DNA from: Phormidesmis priestleyi
Lineage (GTDB): Bacteria > Cyanobacteriota > Cyanobacteriia > Phormidesmidales > Phormidesmidaceae
NCBI GenBank assembly: GCA_003242115.1
Contig: QBMP01000003.1
Location: forward strand, 41,922 to 51,354
Direction: 5' to 3'
Length of the DNA: 9,433 bases
Position numbers and translations under genes: made by a program
Shown: positions 1-6,680 of the stretch, one piece after another
Numbering within the stretch: position 1 is the first letter of the stretch
How the letters are laid out: each line of letters starts with the position of its first letter
The notes under the pieces: model-generated
Databases searched by the model: none
The model's input: only the letters and a program-made list of their open reading frames with translations
What the model was told of the DNA's origin: nothing

Positions 1-1053
1 GATTCTAGTCGAGGGGCTTCACGAGTAGAGCTGATTGACACGCCCGGAATTGATGAAGTCGGTGGGGAAACGCGACAGGCCATAGCCCAAAAAATTGCCC
101 ATCAAGCCGATCTGATTCTTTTTGTGATTGCGGGTGATTTGACTCAGCTCGAATACACGGCGCTCAGCGAACTGCGGCAGGCGGGTAAACCGATGCTGCT
201 GGTATTCAATAAAGTGGATCAGTATTCGACAGCTGATCGCGATCAAATTTTGACGACGCTGCGAGCAGAGCGATTGGCGACGCTGCTACCGCCGAGTCAA
301 ATGGTGACAGCGGCGGCGGCTCCTTTGGTGACCCAAGCAGTGCGATCGCCCAACGGCCAACTCAGCCTTCACACCGAGCGCGCCGCCCCTGATGTCAGCG
401 CCCTCAAGCTCAAAATCCTGGACATTTTACAGCGAGAAGGCAAAGCTCTAATCGCACTCAACACGCTGCTATATGCCAATGATATCAATCAGCAGGTGGT
501 GATGCGTAAGCTGGAGTTGCGCGATCGCGCTGCCGATGACACCATTTGGAAAACGGTCATCACCAAGTCGATTGCAGTCGCTCTGAACCCGGTGATGATG
601 GTTGATTTGCTCAGCGGCGCAGCGATTGATATTGCCCTAATTGTCACGCTTGCAAGGGTGTACGGATTGGAGATGACCCAGCACGGGGCACTACAGCTAC
701 TGAGAAAAATTGCCTTCGCAATGGGTGGCCTCACGGCTAGTGAACTCGTCGTCAGCTTTGGCCTTAGCGGCCTCAAAAGCATTTTAGCAGCGGCCTCTTT
801 GCCGACAGGTGGCCTCACCGCTACGCCCTATGTTTCAGTAGCACTGACGCAGGCGGCAGTCTCTGGCGTATCGACTTATGCCATAGCGCAAGTCACCAAA
901 ACCTACCTCGCCAACGGCGCAACCTGGGGCGACGACAGTCCCAAAGCCGTTGTCACCAAAATTATCAGCGAACTAGATGAAGACTCTATCATCAGCCAAA
1001 TTCGCACTGAGCTAAAAGCCAAGCTAGATCTAAAATCTCGCTGGCAGCAGTAA
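1..1053 (+). CDS. Era-like GTPase with C-terminal DUF697 membrane domain (5' end missing)
   Basis: The reading frame is open from base 1 to the TAA at 1051-1053, giving 350 visible residues; the start and the P-loop (G1) lie outside the window. The G3 motif DTPG is at visible residues 13-16 and the G4 motif NKVD at 70-73, in the order and spacing of TRAFAC/Era-type GTPases. The C-terminal half (about 191-341) matches the DUF697 type: the stretch NPVMMVDLLSGAAIDIALIV, then hydrophobic segments near 190-219, 246-266 and 276-299, then a charged helical tail. Proteins of this architecture are common in cyanobacteria. They are probably membrane-associated GTP-hydrolysing switches, but their job is not established. 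The gene ends 17 bp from the convergent VKOR gene. The family call is firm; the cellular role is unknown. Confidence 0.88.
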   Translation, partial: DSSRGASRVELIDTPGIDEVGGETRQAIAQKIAHQADLILFVIAGDLTQLEYTALSELRQAGKPMLLVFNKVDQYSTADRDQILTTLRAERLATLLPPSQMVTAAAAPLVTQAVRSPNGQLSLHTERAAPDVSALKLKILDILQREGKALIALNTLLYANDINQQVVMRKLELRDRAADDTIWKTVITKSIAVALNPVMMVDLLSGAAIDIALIVTLARVYGLEMTQHGALQLLRKIAFAMGGLTASELVVSFGLSGLKSILAAASLPTGGLTATPYVSVALTQAAVSGVSTYAIAQVTKTYLANGATWGDDSPKAVVTKIISELDEDSIISQIRTELKAKLDLKSRWQQ

Positions 1054-1070
1054 TGCGCTAATTCCTAACT

Positions 1071-2036
1071 TTACTGGCCGCCGTTTGAAGTGCCGCCAGC
1101 ACCTTCAGCTTCGTTGTTAATAAAGTTGGTTGGGCCTTGATAGCCAGAGGCCAACGCCAGCGTCTCTAGCGTTTGTGTGCCCATGAGGTCTTCGCCGTTG
1201 ACTTGCCACGTAGGATAGCTGGTCACATCTTCGGCGGTGCAGAGATCTGCTTGTGAGTTAGTGGCGTCGGCTGCGCATTCAACATAGGGCATTTTTTTGT
1301 AGGCTTCTTTGCCAAAGAGCTGCTTTTGATCATGGCAGTGCGGACACCAATAAGCGCCATACATCTTGGCCCCGCTATCGGTGAGATGTTTGGCCAGCGC
1401 TAGCTCAGCTTCTCCCGAAGGCGTTGTTACTGGTGGGCCTTGACCCGCGACTTCAGCCGCCTGATTGCCTGAACTCAATGGCCCGCCCGGTACGGCATAA
1501 ATGCCCAGCGTCGCTACTAAGGCAACCGTTGCGATAATTAACCCATTAAATAAAAGTTGACCGATATCTTCCCAGCGGCGACCTACCAGCGTCAGGGTAA
1601 ACATCGCTACCGTCATCGTGGCTGAGGTGATGCAGTAAATGCAGGTAGTTTTAAGATCCGTCGCTAGCACATACATCAAAAATCCGCTGAACACCATCAT
1701 GCCAGTGGCCCCGACAAACAGCAGCGGCCAAGTCAAGCTCTCTAGCTTAGTGCGAAGGTCTTTGTTGCTTTCGGCATTGACTAGCAGCGGCGATAGTGCC
1801 AGCACAAACATAGATAGGTAAGACAAGCAGCCAAATAAAGTCAGCGGCAGACCAAAAACCTGGGCCCAATCGCTAGAAAGTACTTTATCGCAGCCCCCAA
1901 GGCAGGCAGCGGTCTTGTTCATTAGCTTGACGGCGGTTAAGTATCCGGTGCCCGATGCGCCGATGGCCGCGATTGCCCCAATCAAAGGCCGTGACCACTG
2001 GTGAATCCAAAGCTTTTCTTGGCGGCGACGTCTCAT
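1071..2036 (-). CDS. VKOR-thioredoxin fusion, thiol-disulfide oxidoreductase
   Basis: A 321-residue protein joining a vitamin K epoxide reductase domain to a thioredoxin domain, the architecture of cyanobacterial VKOR (Synechococcus structure; plant LTO1). Five hydrophobic segments are visible near residues 16-36, 58-84, 101-125, 130-152 and 162-183. The redox cysteines are the loop pair C45/C49, the membrane CxxC C132-C135 (CIYC), and the thioredoxin CPHC C231-C234. Two further cysteines, C254 and C266, match a second pair in this family. By family, it oxidises protein thiols on the lumenal or periplasmic side and passes electrons to a quinone. The plant homologue is needed for photosystem II assembly. 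The ATG at 2036 has no clear Shine-Dalgarno sequence. The gene lies 173 bp downstream of btpA on the same strand. The loop cysteines here are only three residues apart, which seems tight. Confidence 0.93.
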   Translation of the reverse strand: MRRRRQEKLWIHQWSRPLIGAIAAIGASGTGYLTAVKLMNKTAACLGGCDKVLSSDWAQVFGLPLTLFGCLSYLSMFVLALSPLLVNAESNKDLRTKLESLTWPLLFVGATGMMVFSGFLMYVLATDLKTTCIYCITSATMTVAMFTLTLVGRRWEDIGQLLFNGLIIATVALVATLGIYAVPGGPLSSGNQAAEVAGQGPPVTTPSGEAELALAKHLTDSGAKMYGAYWCPHCHDQKQLFGKEAYKKMPYVECAADATNSQADLCTAEDVTSYPTWQVNGEDLMGTQTLETLALASGYQGPTNFINNEAEGAGGTSNGGQ

Positions 2037-2092
2037 AGTAAGTGCTGAGGTAGGGGGCTTAAGTTAAGCTATCAGCTCAACGAAATTAGTTA

Positions 2093-2116
2093 AAGTTTAG
2101 CTAAGTTTAGCTAAGT
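2093..2116. repeat. 10-bp tandem repeat between btpA and the VKOR gene
   Basis: The unit AAGTTTAGCT occurs at 2093-2102 and 2103-2112 with no mismatch, and a third copy begins at 2113 (AAGT). It lies 57-80 bp upstream of the VKOR start codon, where a promoter or operator could sit. The period is about one helical turn. No function can be assigned from the sequence. Confidence 0.6.
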
Positions 2117-2159
2117 AAATATTAGACAAAAATACCCAAAGCAGGGATAGAACCTGTCA

Positions 2160-2187
2160 CAGATAGTGGCTTGACACCGCCTATCTG
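2160..2187 (-). terminator. possible hairpin downstream of btpA
   Basis: CAGATAG (2160-2166) pairs perfectly with CTATCTG (2181-2187) around a 14-nt loop, 23 bases past the btpA stop. No T-run follows directly on the minus strand; the nearest one (TATTTTTG) comes about 20 bases later. It may be a weak terminator or processing hairpin between btpA and the VKOR gene, or chance. The rest of 2037-2209 is AT-rich and shows no gene. Confidence 0.25.
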
Positions 2188-2209
2188 AGCGCTCCGTTTG
2201 GCGTCCCCT

Positions 2210-3100
2210 CTAGCTAAGTGCCATAGAGCGGGCCGAGTTGGTGGTCATCGGCTCAGGTCTCCCAGCTTTGGGCATTTCAGCGCGGGCTGCAACCGCTAGG
2301 CTCAGGGCCGTCACAAAATCTCGCACCCGAATCGGATCAATGCATTGCTCTATCTGTCCTTTGCGCTTGAGTGAGCTTGATACAATTACACCATCAGCCG
2401 CGCCTACTAGCTGAGCAATATTATCGATACTCGCGCCGCTACCGATGAAGATGGGCGTATCGCCTGCGGCCTGACGCGCTGCGATTAAATCCTCCGGGCT
2501 CGGTGGAATGCCGGTAGCAGCGCCTGACAAGATCACGCCGTCAGCTAGTCCGCGATGAATCGTATCTTGCACGACCTCTTGTACCACCGTTGCCAAATTT
2601 GGTGAGCCTAGCGGATGAGCGTGCTTAACCAGCACATCAGCAAATATTTTGACATCAGCGCCCAACTCACGCCGGTAGCGCAAAATGTCGTGCGCCTCAC
2701 CTTCGATTAGGCCCTGGTCAGTGGCCATCACGCCTGTAAGCACATTCACGCGGATGAAGCTTGCGCCTGTGCAGGTAGCGATCGCTAGCGCACTGCGCGC
2801 ATCATTGCGCAGCACATTTAGCCCAATCGGTAGCGTCACGAGCTGCTTGAGACGATGCACGATCAGGCTCATGGCGCTCACCACCGCTGGGTCAACTCTG
2901 GACTTGGGAAAAGGGGCATCAAAAAAGTTTTCTACAATCAGGCCATGCGCGCCGCCTGCGGCCAAGGCCGTCGCCTCCTGCTCGGCGCGGGCAATCACGG
3001 CCTGTAAGTCACCCTGCCAGCGAGGGGAAGCCGGGAGTGGCAGCAGGTGCACGACGCCAATCACAGGATTGGCTGTTTTGAAAATTGGGGTTAAGTCCAC
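2210..3100 (-). CDS. btpA: BtpA-family photosystem I biogenesis protein
   Basis: A 296-residue TIM-barrel-like protein that closely resembles cyanobacterial BtpA. The N-terminus has the hallmark IGVVHLLPLPASPRW (residues 14-28), followed by GAHGLIVENF (50-59), LPIGLNVLRND (90-100) and FIRVNVLTG (115-123). A C-terminal segment, FIGSGASIDNI (218-228) then ADGVIVSSSLK (235-245), resembles a phosphate-binding loop of TIM-barrel enzymes. BtpA in Synechocystis is an extrinsic thylakoid protein that stabilises the photosystem I core proteins, especially at low temperature; its chemistry is unknown. The start is a GTG at 3100. It is chosen because it yields the family-typical MDL- start and no ATG or GTG lies between it and the upstream in-frame stop at 3158-3160. 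The Shine-Dalgarno sequence is weak. The last 25 residues look variable. Confidence 0.92.
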   Translation of the reverse strand: MDLTPIFKTANPVIGVVHLLPLPASPRWQGDLQAVIARAEQEATALAAGGAHGLIVENFFDAPFPKSRVDPAVVSAMSLIVHRLKQLVTLPIGLNVLRNDARSALAIATCTGASFIRVNVLTGVMATDQGLIEGEAHDILRYRRELGADVKIFADVLVKHAHPLGSPNLATVVQEVVQDTIHRGLADGVILSGAATGIPPSPEDLIAARQAAGDTPIFIGSGASIDNIAQLVGAADGVIVSSSLKRKGQIEQCIDPIRVRDFVTALSLAVAARAEMPKAGRPEPMTTNSARSMALS

Positions 3101-3140
3101 GGGGTTTATCAGCTCAAACTCGCTAGGAGTCTGTAGAATA

Positions 3141-3155
3141 CTAAGCCTCGATCTA
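3141..3155 (+). promoter_or_regulatory. CTA-N9-CTA, possible LexA-type operator
   Basis: CTA at 3141-3143 and CTA at 3153-3155 are separated by exactly nine bases. I recall that a LexA orthologue in Synechocystis PCC 6803 was reported to bind CTA-N9-CTA direct repeats upstream of crhR and lexA. The site here sits upstream of rimO-crhR and within the possible btpA promoter. Chance alone gives such a match in roughly one in six regions of this size (both strands), so this is only a candidate. Confidence 0.25.
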
Positions 3156-3175
3156 CATTAACAGTCAATGCAAAG

Positions 3176-3211
3176 AAGTTTGAGCCAAAGTTTGACTCAA
3201 AGTTTGAGCCA
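3176..3211 (+). repeat. three tandem 12-bp repeats in the btpA/rimO control region
   Basis: AAGTTTGAGCCA (3176-3187), AAGTTTGACTCA (3188-3199) and AAGTTTGAGCCA (3200-3211) follow each other with no gap. The outer copies are identical; the middle one differs at two positions. The change in the middle copy creates an 11-bp palindrome, TTTGACTCAAA, at 3191-3201. The layout, close to one helical turn apart, fits cooperative binding of a regulator that recognises direct repeats. Confidence 0.75.
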
Positions 3212-3282
3212 GCACTTATCCTCGGCACTAAAGTGATTTCTCTCTCGTCAATTATGTAGTTATGTTATGATTTTCACTGTAG

Positions 3283-3393
3283 ATGATTAGCTTTCTGCGC
3301 AAGATGCGGCTGATTCACAAAGGCGATCGCTACATCCGCTTTATCGTGAATTGCTGTTATCTCAGCTTTATTCATCCCCCATATTTTGTCTAA
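3283..3393 (+). CDS. possible 36-codon leader ORF upstream of rimO (speculative)
   Basis: An ATG at 3283 opens a 36-codon frame that ends with TAA at 3391-3393, 36 bases before rimO. It begins MISFLRKMRLIHKGDRYIRF and contains a HIP1 site (3323-3330). If the -10 at 3266-3271 is used, the ATG would sit only a few bases after the transcript start, so translation would be near-leaderless. No Shine-Dalgarno sequence precedes it and I recognise no relative. A frame this short is expected by chance. It is listed only because it would lie inside the rimO-crhR leader and could act as an upstream ORF. Confidence 0.13.
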   Translation: MISFLRKMRLIHKGDRYIRFIVNCCYLSFIHPPYFV

Positions 3394-3429
3394 TCGCTCC
3401 CCCTCAAACTATTAACCAGAGAGTATTTC

Positions 3430-4794
3430 ATGGGATCCAAACCCACCATTGCCCTTTCGCATCTAGGCTGCGAGAAAAATCGAGTTGACAGCGAACATAT
3501 GCTTGGCCTTCTAGCCCAGGCAGGCTACGGCATCGGCGCAGATGAAGACCAAGCCGACTATGTGATTGTCAACACCTGTAGCTTCATTGAAGCGGCTAGA
3601 GAAGAATCAGTGAGAACCCTGGTAGAACTCGCTGAAGCCAACAAAAAAATAGTGATCACAGGCTGCTTAGCTCAGCACTTTCAAGCCGAACTGCTGGAAG
3701 AAATCCCGGAAGCTGTGGCGCTTGTCGGCACAGGCGACTATCACAAAATTGTCAATGTGATTGAGCGGGCAGAAGCGGGTGAGCGCGTTAAGGCAGTCTC
3801 GCTTGAGCCAACCTATATTGCCGATGAAACCGTGCCTCGCTACCGCACGACCTCCGAAGGAGTGGCCTATGTGCGCGTAGCCGAAGGTTGCGACTATAAG
3901 TGCGCCTTTTGCATCATTCCGCATTTGCGTGGAAAGCAGCGATCGCGCCCCATCGAATCCATCGTCACCGAAGCGCATCAGCTCGCGGCCCAAGGCGTCC
4001 AAGAGATTGTCCTAATTTCTCAAATCACCACCAACTACGGCGTCGATCTCTACGGCAAACCTCAGCTAGCCGAACTCATCCGTGCCTTGGGCGAAGTCGA
4101 TGTGCCCTGGGTAAGAATGCACTACGCCTACCCCACGGGTCTGACCCCAGCGGTGATCAGCGCCATTCAAGAAACGCCCAACGCGCTCCCTTATTTAGAT
4201 CTGCCCTTGCAGCACTCCCACCCCGAACTGCTGCGCTCAATGAACCGTCCTTGGCAGGGGCAAGTCAACGACGCCATCATTCAAAACCTCAAAGCCGCTC
4301 TGCCGGAAGCAGTGCTTAGAACCACCTTCATTGTCGGCTTCCCCGGCGAAACTGAGGCCCAGTTTGAGCACCTCAAAACGTTTGTGCAAAAGCATGAGTT
4401 TGACCATGTAGGCGTTTTTACCTTCTCGCCAGAAGCAGGCACCGCTGCTTACGATTTGCCAAATCAAATTGAGCAATCGGTCAAAGACGCTCGCCGTGAA
4501 GAAATCATGCTCACCCAGCAAGAAATTTCCTTTCGCCGCAACCAGACCCAAGTCGGTAAAACCGTCGATGTGCTAATCGAGCAAGAAAATCCGGCCACAG
4601 GTGAACTCATTGGCCGTAGCGCCCGCTTTGCCCCGGATGTCGATGGCCTGGTATACGCCAAAGGGCAAGCCGCGCTAGGGCAAATCGTCTCGGTCACTAT
4701 CGAAGCCGCAGATACTTACGATTTGTTTGGCTCTGTGGCGGCAGCAGCCCCTGCCTCTACCCCCACGCTTGTAACCGAATCTCTCGCAATTTAG
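3430..4794 (+). CDS. rimO: ribosomal protein S12 methylthiotransferase RimO
   Basis: A 454-residue radical-SAM methylthiotransferase. RimO adds a methylthio group to the beta-carbon of a conserved aspartate of ribosomal protein uS12. The N-terminal UPF0004 domain has its three cluster cysteines at C14 ([12 protein letters not shown]), C50 (NTCSFIEAA) and C79 (TGCLAQ). The radical-SAM CxxxCxxC is C154-C158-C161 (CDYKCAFC), followed by [24 protein letters not shown] (254-264) and FIVGFPGET (300-308) belong to the SAM barrel. A TRAM domain covers about 371-436 and includes [21 protein letters not shown] and [10 protein letters not shown] favour RimO over MiaB. The start ATG 3430 has GAG (3421-3423) six bases upstream. 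The residues after 436 form a loose Ala/Pro/Ser/Thr tail. The stop overlaps the ribosome binding site of crhR, so the two genes are almost surely co-transcribed. Confidence 0.96.
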   Translation: MGSKPTIALSHLGCEKNRVDSEHMLGLLAQAGYGIGADEDQADYVIVNTCSFIEAAREESVRTLVELAEANKKIVITGCLAQHFQAELLEEIPEAVALVGTGDYHKIVNVIERAEAGERVKAVSLEPTYIADETVPRYRTTSEGVAYVRVAEGCDYKCAFCIIPHLRGKQRSRPIESIVTEAHQLAAQGVQEIVLISQITTNYGVDLYGKPQLAELIRALGEVDVPWVRMHYAYPTGLTPAVISAIQETPNALPYLDLPLQHSHPELLRSMNRPWQGQVNDAIIQNLKAALPEAVLRTTFIVGFPGETEAQFEHLKTFVQKHEFDHVGVFTFSPEAGTAAYDLPNQIEQSVKDARREEIMLTQQEISFRRNQTQVGKTVDVLIEQENPATGELIGRSARFAPDVDGLVYAKGQAALGQIVSVTIEAADTYDLFGSVAAAAPASTPTLVTESLAI

Positions 4795-4800
4795 GAACGT

Positions 4801-6219
4801 ATGACCTCTTCATTCGCTGACTTAGGACTGTCCACTGCTCGCGTTACCCACCTGAGCAAAATGGGCTTCACCGAGCCAACGGCCATTCAAATTCAAGGCA
4901 TTCCCCAGCTACTGTCTGGTCACGATGTCGTTGGGCTAGCGCAAACCGGCACTGGCAAAACAGCCGCCTTTTCACTGCCAATTTTAGAGCAAATTAATGC
5001 CACCAATCGCTACGTCCAGGCGCTAGTACTCACCCCAACTCGGGAGCTAGCGTTGCAGGTCTCCGAGGCGATGGAAAGCTTTAACATTAACAGCAAGCTA
5101 AAAGTCACTTCTGTCTATGGCGGGCAGTCAATTAGCCAGCAGTTGCATCAGCTCAAAAGAGGCTCCCAGGTGGTTGTCGGCACCCCTGGGCGAGTGATTG
5201 ACCTAATTGATAGAGGCGGCCTGCTGCTCGACAAGCTCAGCATTATGGTGCTAGACGAAGCTGATGAAATGCTCAATATGGGCTTCATTCAAGATGTGGA
5301 AAAAATCTTGTCACATACGCCAGATGAGCGTCAAACGGCCTTTTTCTCGGCGACGATGGAGCCTGCCATTCAAAAGCTGTCCACTCGTTTTTTAAAGTCG
5401 CCCATCACCATCAGCGTGGAGCCGCAAAAAACTGCAACAGCGCGCATCAATCAGGTAGCCTACGTGGTGCCAGCTGGCTGGACAAAATCCAGAGCGCTGG
5501 TGCCCATTTTAGAAATGGAAGATCCCGAATCAGCGATTATTTTTGTGCGCACCCGCCGCACCGCCGCTGATTTAACTCGCCAGCTACAGTCAGCCGGTCA
5601 CAGCGCCGATGAATACCACGGTGATCTCAATCAGTCTCAAAGAGAGCGACTATTGCAGCGCTTTCGTCAGCGGCAGGTGCGCTGGGTCGTGGCGACCGAC
5701 ATTGCCGCCCGGGGCATCCATGTCGATGACTTAAGCCACGTGATCAACTACGAGCTGCCAGATAACTTAGACAGCTATGTGCATCGCATCGGTCGCACAG
5801 GCAGAGCCGGAAAAGAAGGCCGAGCCGTTTCGATTGTGATGCCGCTAGAAAAATACAAGCTCACTAGAGTTGAAAAACACTTTAAGAAAAAAGTGGAGTA
5901 CTGTACAGTGCCTACGCAAGCGCAGATTGCGGCGCGGCACTTAGAAAAGCTGCAAACGCTGGTTCGTGAAGCCATTACCAGTGAACGAGTGGCCTCGTTT
6001 TTGCCGATTGTGTCTCAGCTCAGTGAAGAATACGACATTCGTACCATTGCGGCGGCGGCGCTGCAGATGGCTTACGACCAGTCGCGTCCAGCTCACCTGC
6101 GGGCCGATGAGCCGACGAACAGCCCCGCTAAACCGACGCCCAAACCCATTTTGCTAAAGGATGAACCTTCAGAAGCAAACGAAGCTATAGAAACCGAAGC
6201 CAAAAGCTATCGAGATTGA
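4801..6219 (+). CDS. crhR: CrhR-type DEAD-box RNA helicase
   Basis: A 472-residue ATP-dependent RNA helicase with all family motifs: Q-motif ending at Q30, motif I AQTGTGKT (47-54), Ia PTRELA (79-84), GG (107-108), Ib TPGR (128-131), II DEAD (152-155), III SAT (183-185), IV IIFVRT (246-251), V ARGIHV (303-308) and VI HRIGRTGR (328-335). The C-terminal extension (about 350-472) is helical, then rich in Pro, Ser and Glu. It lacks a DeaD/CsdA-length RNA-binding tail. Position directly behind rimO, as in slr0082-slr0083, supports CrhR, which unwinds and anneals RNA and responds to cold and redox state. The start ATG has AGGA at 4793-4796, overlapping the rimO TAG (4792-4794), which suggests coupled translation. 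Motif V reads GIHVDD where GLDVDR-like residues are more usual. Confidence 0.95.
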   Translation: MTSSFADLGLSTARVTHLSKMGFTEPTAIQIQGIPQLLSGHDVVGLAQTGTGKTAAFSLPILEQINATNRYVQALVLTPTRELALQVSEAMESFNINSKLKVTSVYGGQSISQQLHQLKRGSQVVVGTPGRVIDLIDRGGLLLDKLSIMVLDEADEMLNMGFIQDVEKILSHTPDERQTAFFSATMEPAIQKLSTRFLKSPITISVEPQKTATARINQVAYVVPAGWTKSRALVPILEMEDPESAIIFVRTRRTAADLTRQLQSAGHSADEYHGDLNQSQRERLLQRFRQRQVRWVVATDIAARGIHVDDLSHVINYELPDNLDSYVHRIGRTGRAGKEGRAVSIVMPLEKYKLTRVEKHFKKKVEYCTVPTQAQIAARHLEKLQTLVREAITSERVASFLPIVSQLSEEYDIRTIAAAALQMAYDQSRPAHLRADEPTNSPAKPTPKPILLKDEPSEANEAIETEAKSYRD

Positions 6220-6380
6220 CCCATTTACTCAAAATTACTAATTCTTAAGCTGAGTTGCAAATGTAAAAATCCATACAGATTCTAGTGATAGGTAGCCTAA
6301 GATAGGGCCATGCTCTAATTGGGCTTGGTAATCTGACTGCCTATTTTAGATGGAATTTAGATGGAATTTTAGAGGGAGCA
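6220..6380. other. spacer after crhR, possible folded segment
   Basis: This 161-bp AT-rich gap has no ORF. ATAGGTAG (6289-6296) can pair with CTGCCTAT (6337-6344) through one G-U pair, enclosing 40 nt that contain smaller complements. The right arm runs into TTTTA (6344-6348), so a weak end for the crhR transcript is conceivable. No clear promoter for the next gene stands out. The downstream end carries the 11-bp tandem repeat listed separately. Confidence 0.25.
6345..6366 (+). repeat. two perfect 11-bp tandem copies before the small Cys gene
   Basis: TTTAGATGGAA occurs at 6345-6355 and again at 6356-6366 with no gap and no mismatch. A degenerate third copy (TTTTAGAGGGA, 6367-6377) follows and contains the ribosome binding site. 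The repeat therefore lies in the leader of the small gene starting near 6381 and could result from slippage or affect translation. Confidence 0.55.
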
Positions 6381-6587
6381 ATGACTATGCTAGTGATTTT
6401 GATGGCAGATCAGATGTTGACTCCTGAGATAATTTGCCATAGCTGCCCGATGGCAAATCAAAGCGGTCTGCCCAGATGGCAGCAAGGGCGGCTTCGGTGT
6501 GGTCGTCCCATTGCTCAGTCTCCCACTCAGGCTCCGGCTCAGTATGAGTGTACGATGGGCTTTCGAGTGGCAGAGCTATCCGATTGA
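6381..6587 (+). CDS. small four-cysteine protein, unrecognised
   Basis: A 68-codon frame with a convincing ribosome binding site (GAGGGAG, 6372-6378). The site fits either ATG 6381 (GAGG plus 5 nt) or the next in-frame ATG at 6387 (GGAG plus 8 nt), so the product is 68 or 66 residues. After a short hydrophobic start it has C19-HS-C22-P, a basic stretch LPRWQQGRLRC (30-40) with C40, and a C-terminal YECTMGF with C57. The spacing CxxC-x17-C-x16-C suggests a possible metal or cluster site, or redox cysteines. I do not recognise the family and assign no function. Neighbours are crhR (161 bp upstream) and the Tic20 gene (208 bp downstream), all on +. The ribosome binding site and the Cys/Trp/Arg pattern argue for a real gene. 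Confidence 0.55.
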   Translation: MTMLVILMADQMLTPEIICHSCPMANQSGLPRWQQGRLRCGRPIAQSPTQAPAQYECTMGFRVAELSD

Positions 6588-6680
6588 TGTTTGTCGTTAT
6601 CAGCTTATTCAGGCCAAAGAATCCAAGCGGCGCGGCCAGATAGCAAAAGAATAGGTGCGCTATGCTAGGGGTTAGGTTTT

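Larger units (their letters stand above)
3101..3429. promoter_or_regulatory. divergent control region between btpA and rimO-crhR
   Basis: This 329-bp stretch holds the starts of two divergent units. AGTTTGAG occurs four times: on + at 3177-3184 and 3201-3208, and on - at 3113-3120 and 3403-3410. A near-copy is at 3189-3196. For btpA a weak promoter is possible on the minus strand: TTGACT (bases 3168-3163), a 19-bp spacer, then TAGTAT (3143-3138). For rimO a possible -10 TATGAT is at 3266-3271 without a good -35, which would leave a leader of about 150 nt. A HIP1 site lies at 3323-3330. Promoter positions are guesses; the repeated boxes are seen directly. Confidence 0.6.

Noticed and set aside
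2685..3161. 158-codon plus-strand frame antisense to btpA
   Set aside because: It lies wholly over the well-supported btpA and its upstream region, has Ser/Arg/Thr-rich low-complexity composition and no family features.
4021..4035. RimO reads SQITTNYG where many RimO proteins have QDTT
   Set aside because: I recall the same QITTNYG form in the Synechocystis RimO, so it is probably a cyanobacterial norm rather than a defect.
3900..4319. 139-codon frame inside rimO
   Set aside because: It is a shifted-frame shadow of a gene with complete RimO motifs; its Arg/His/Ser/Pro composition reflects the frame shift.
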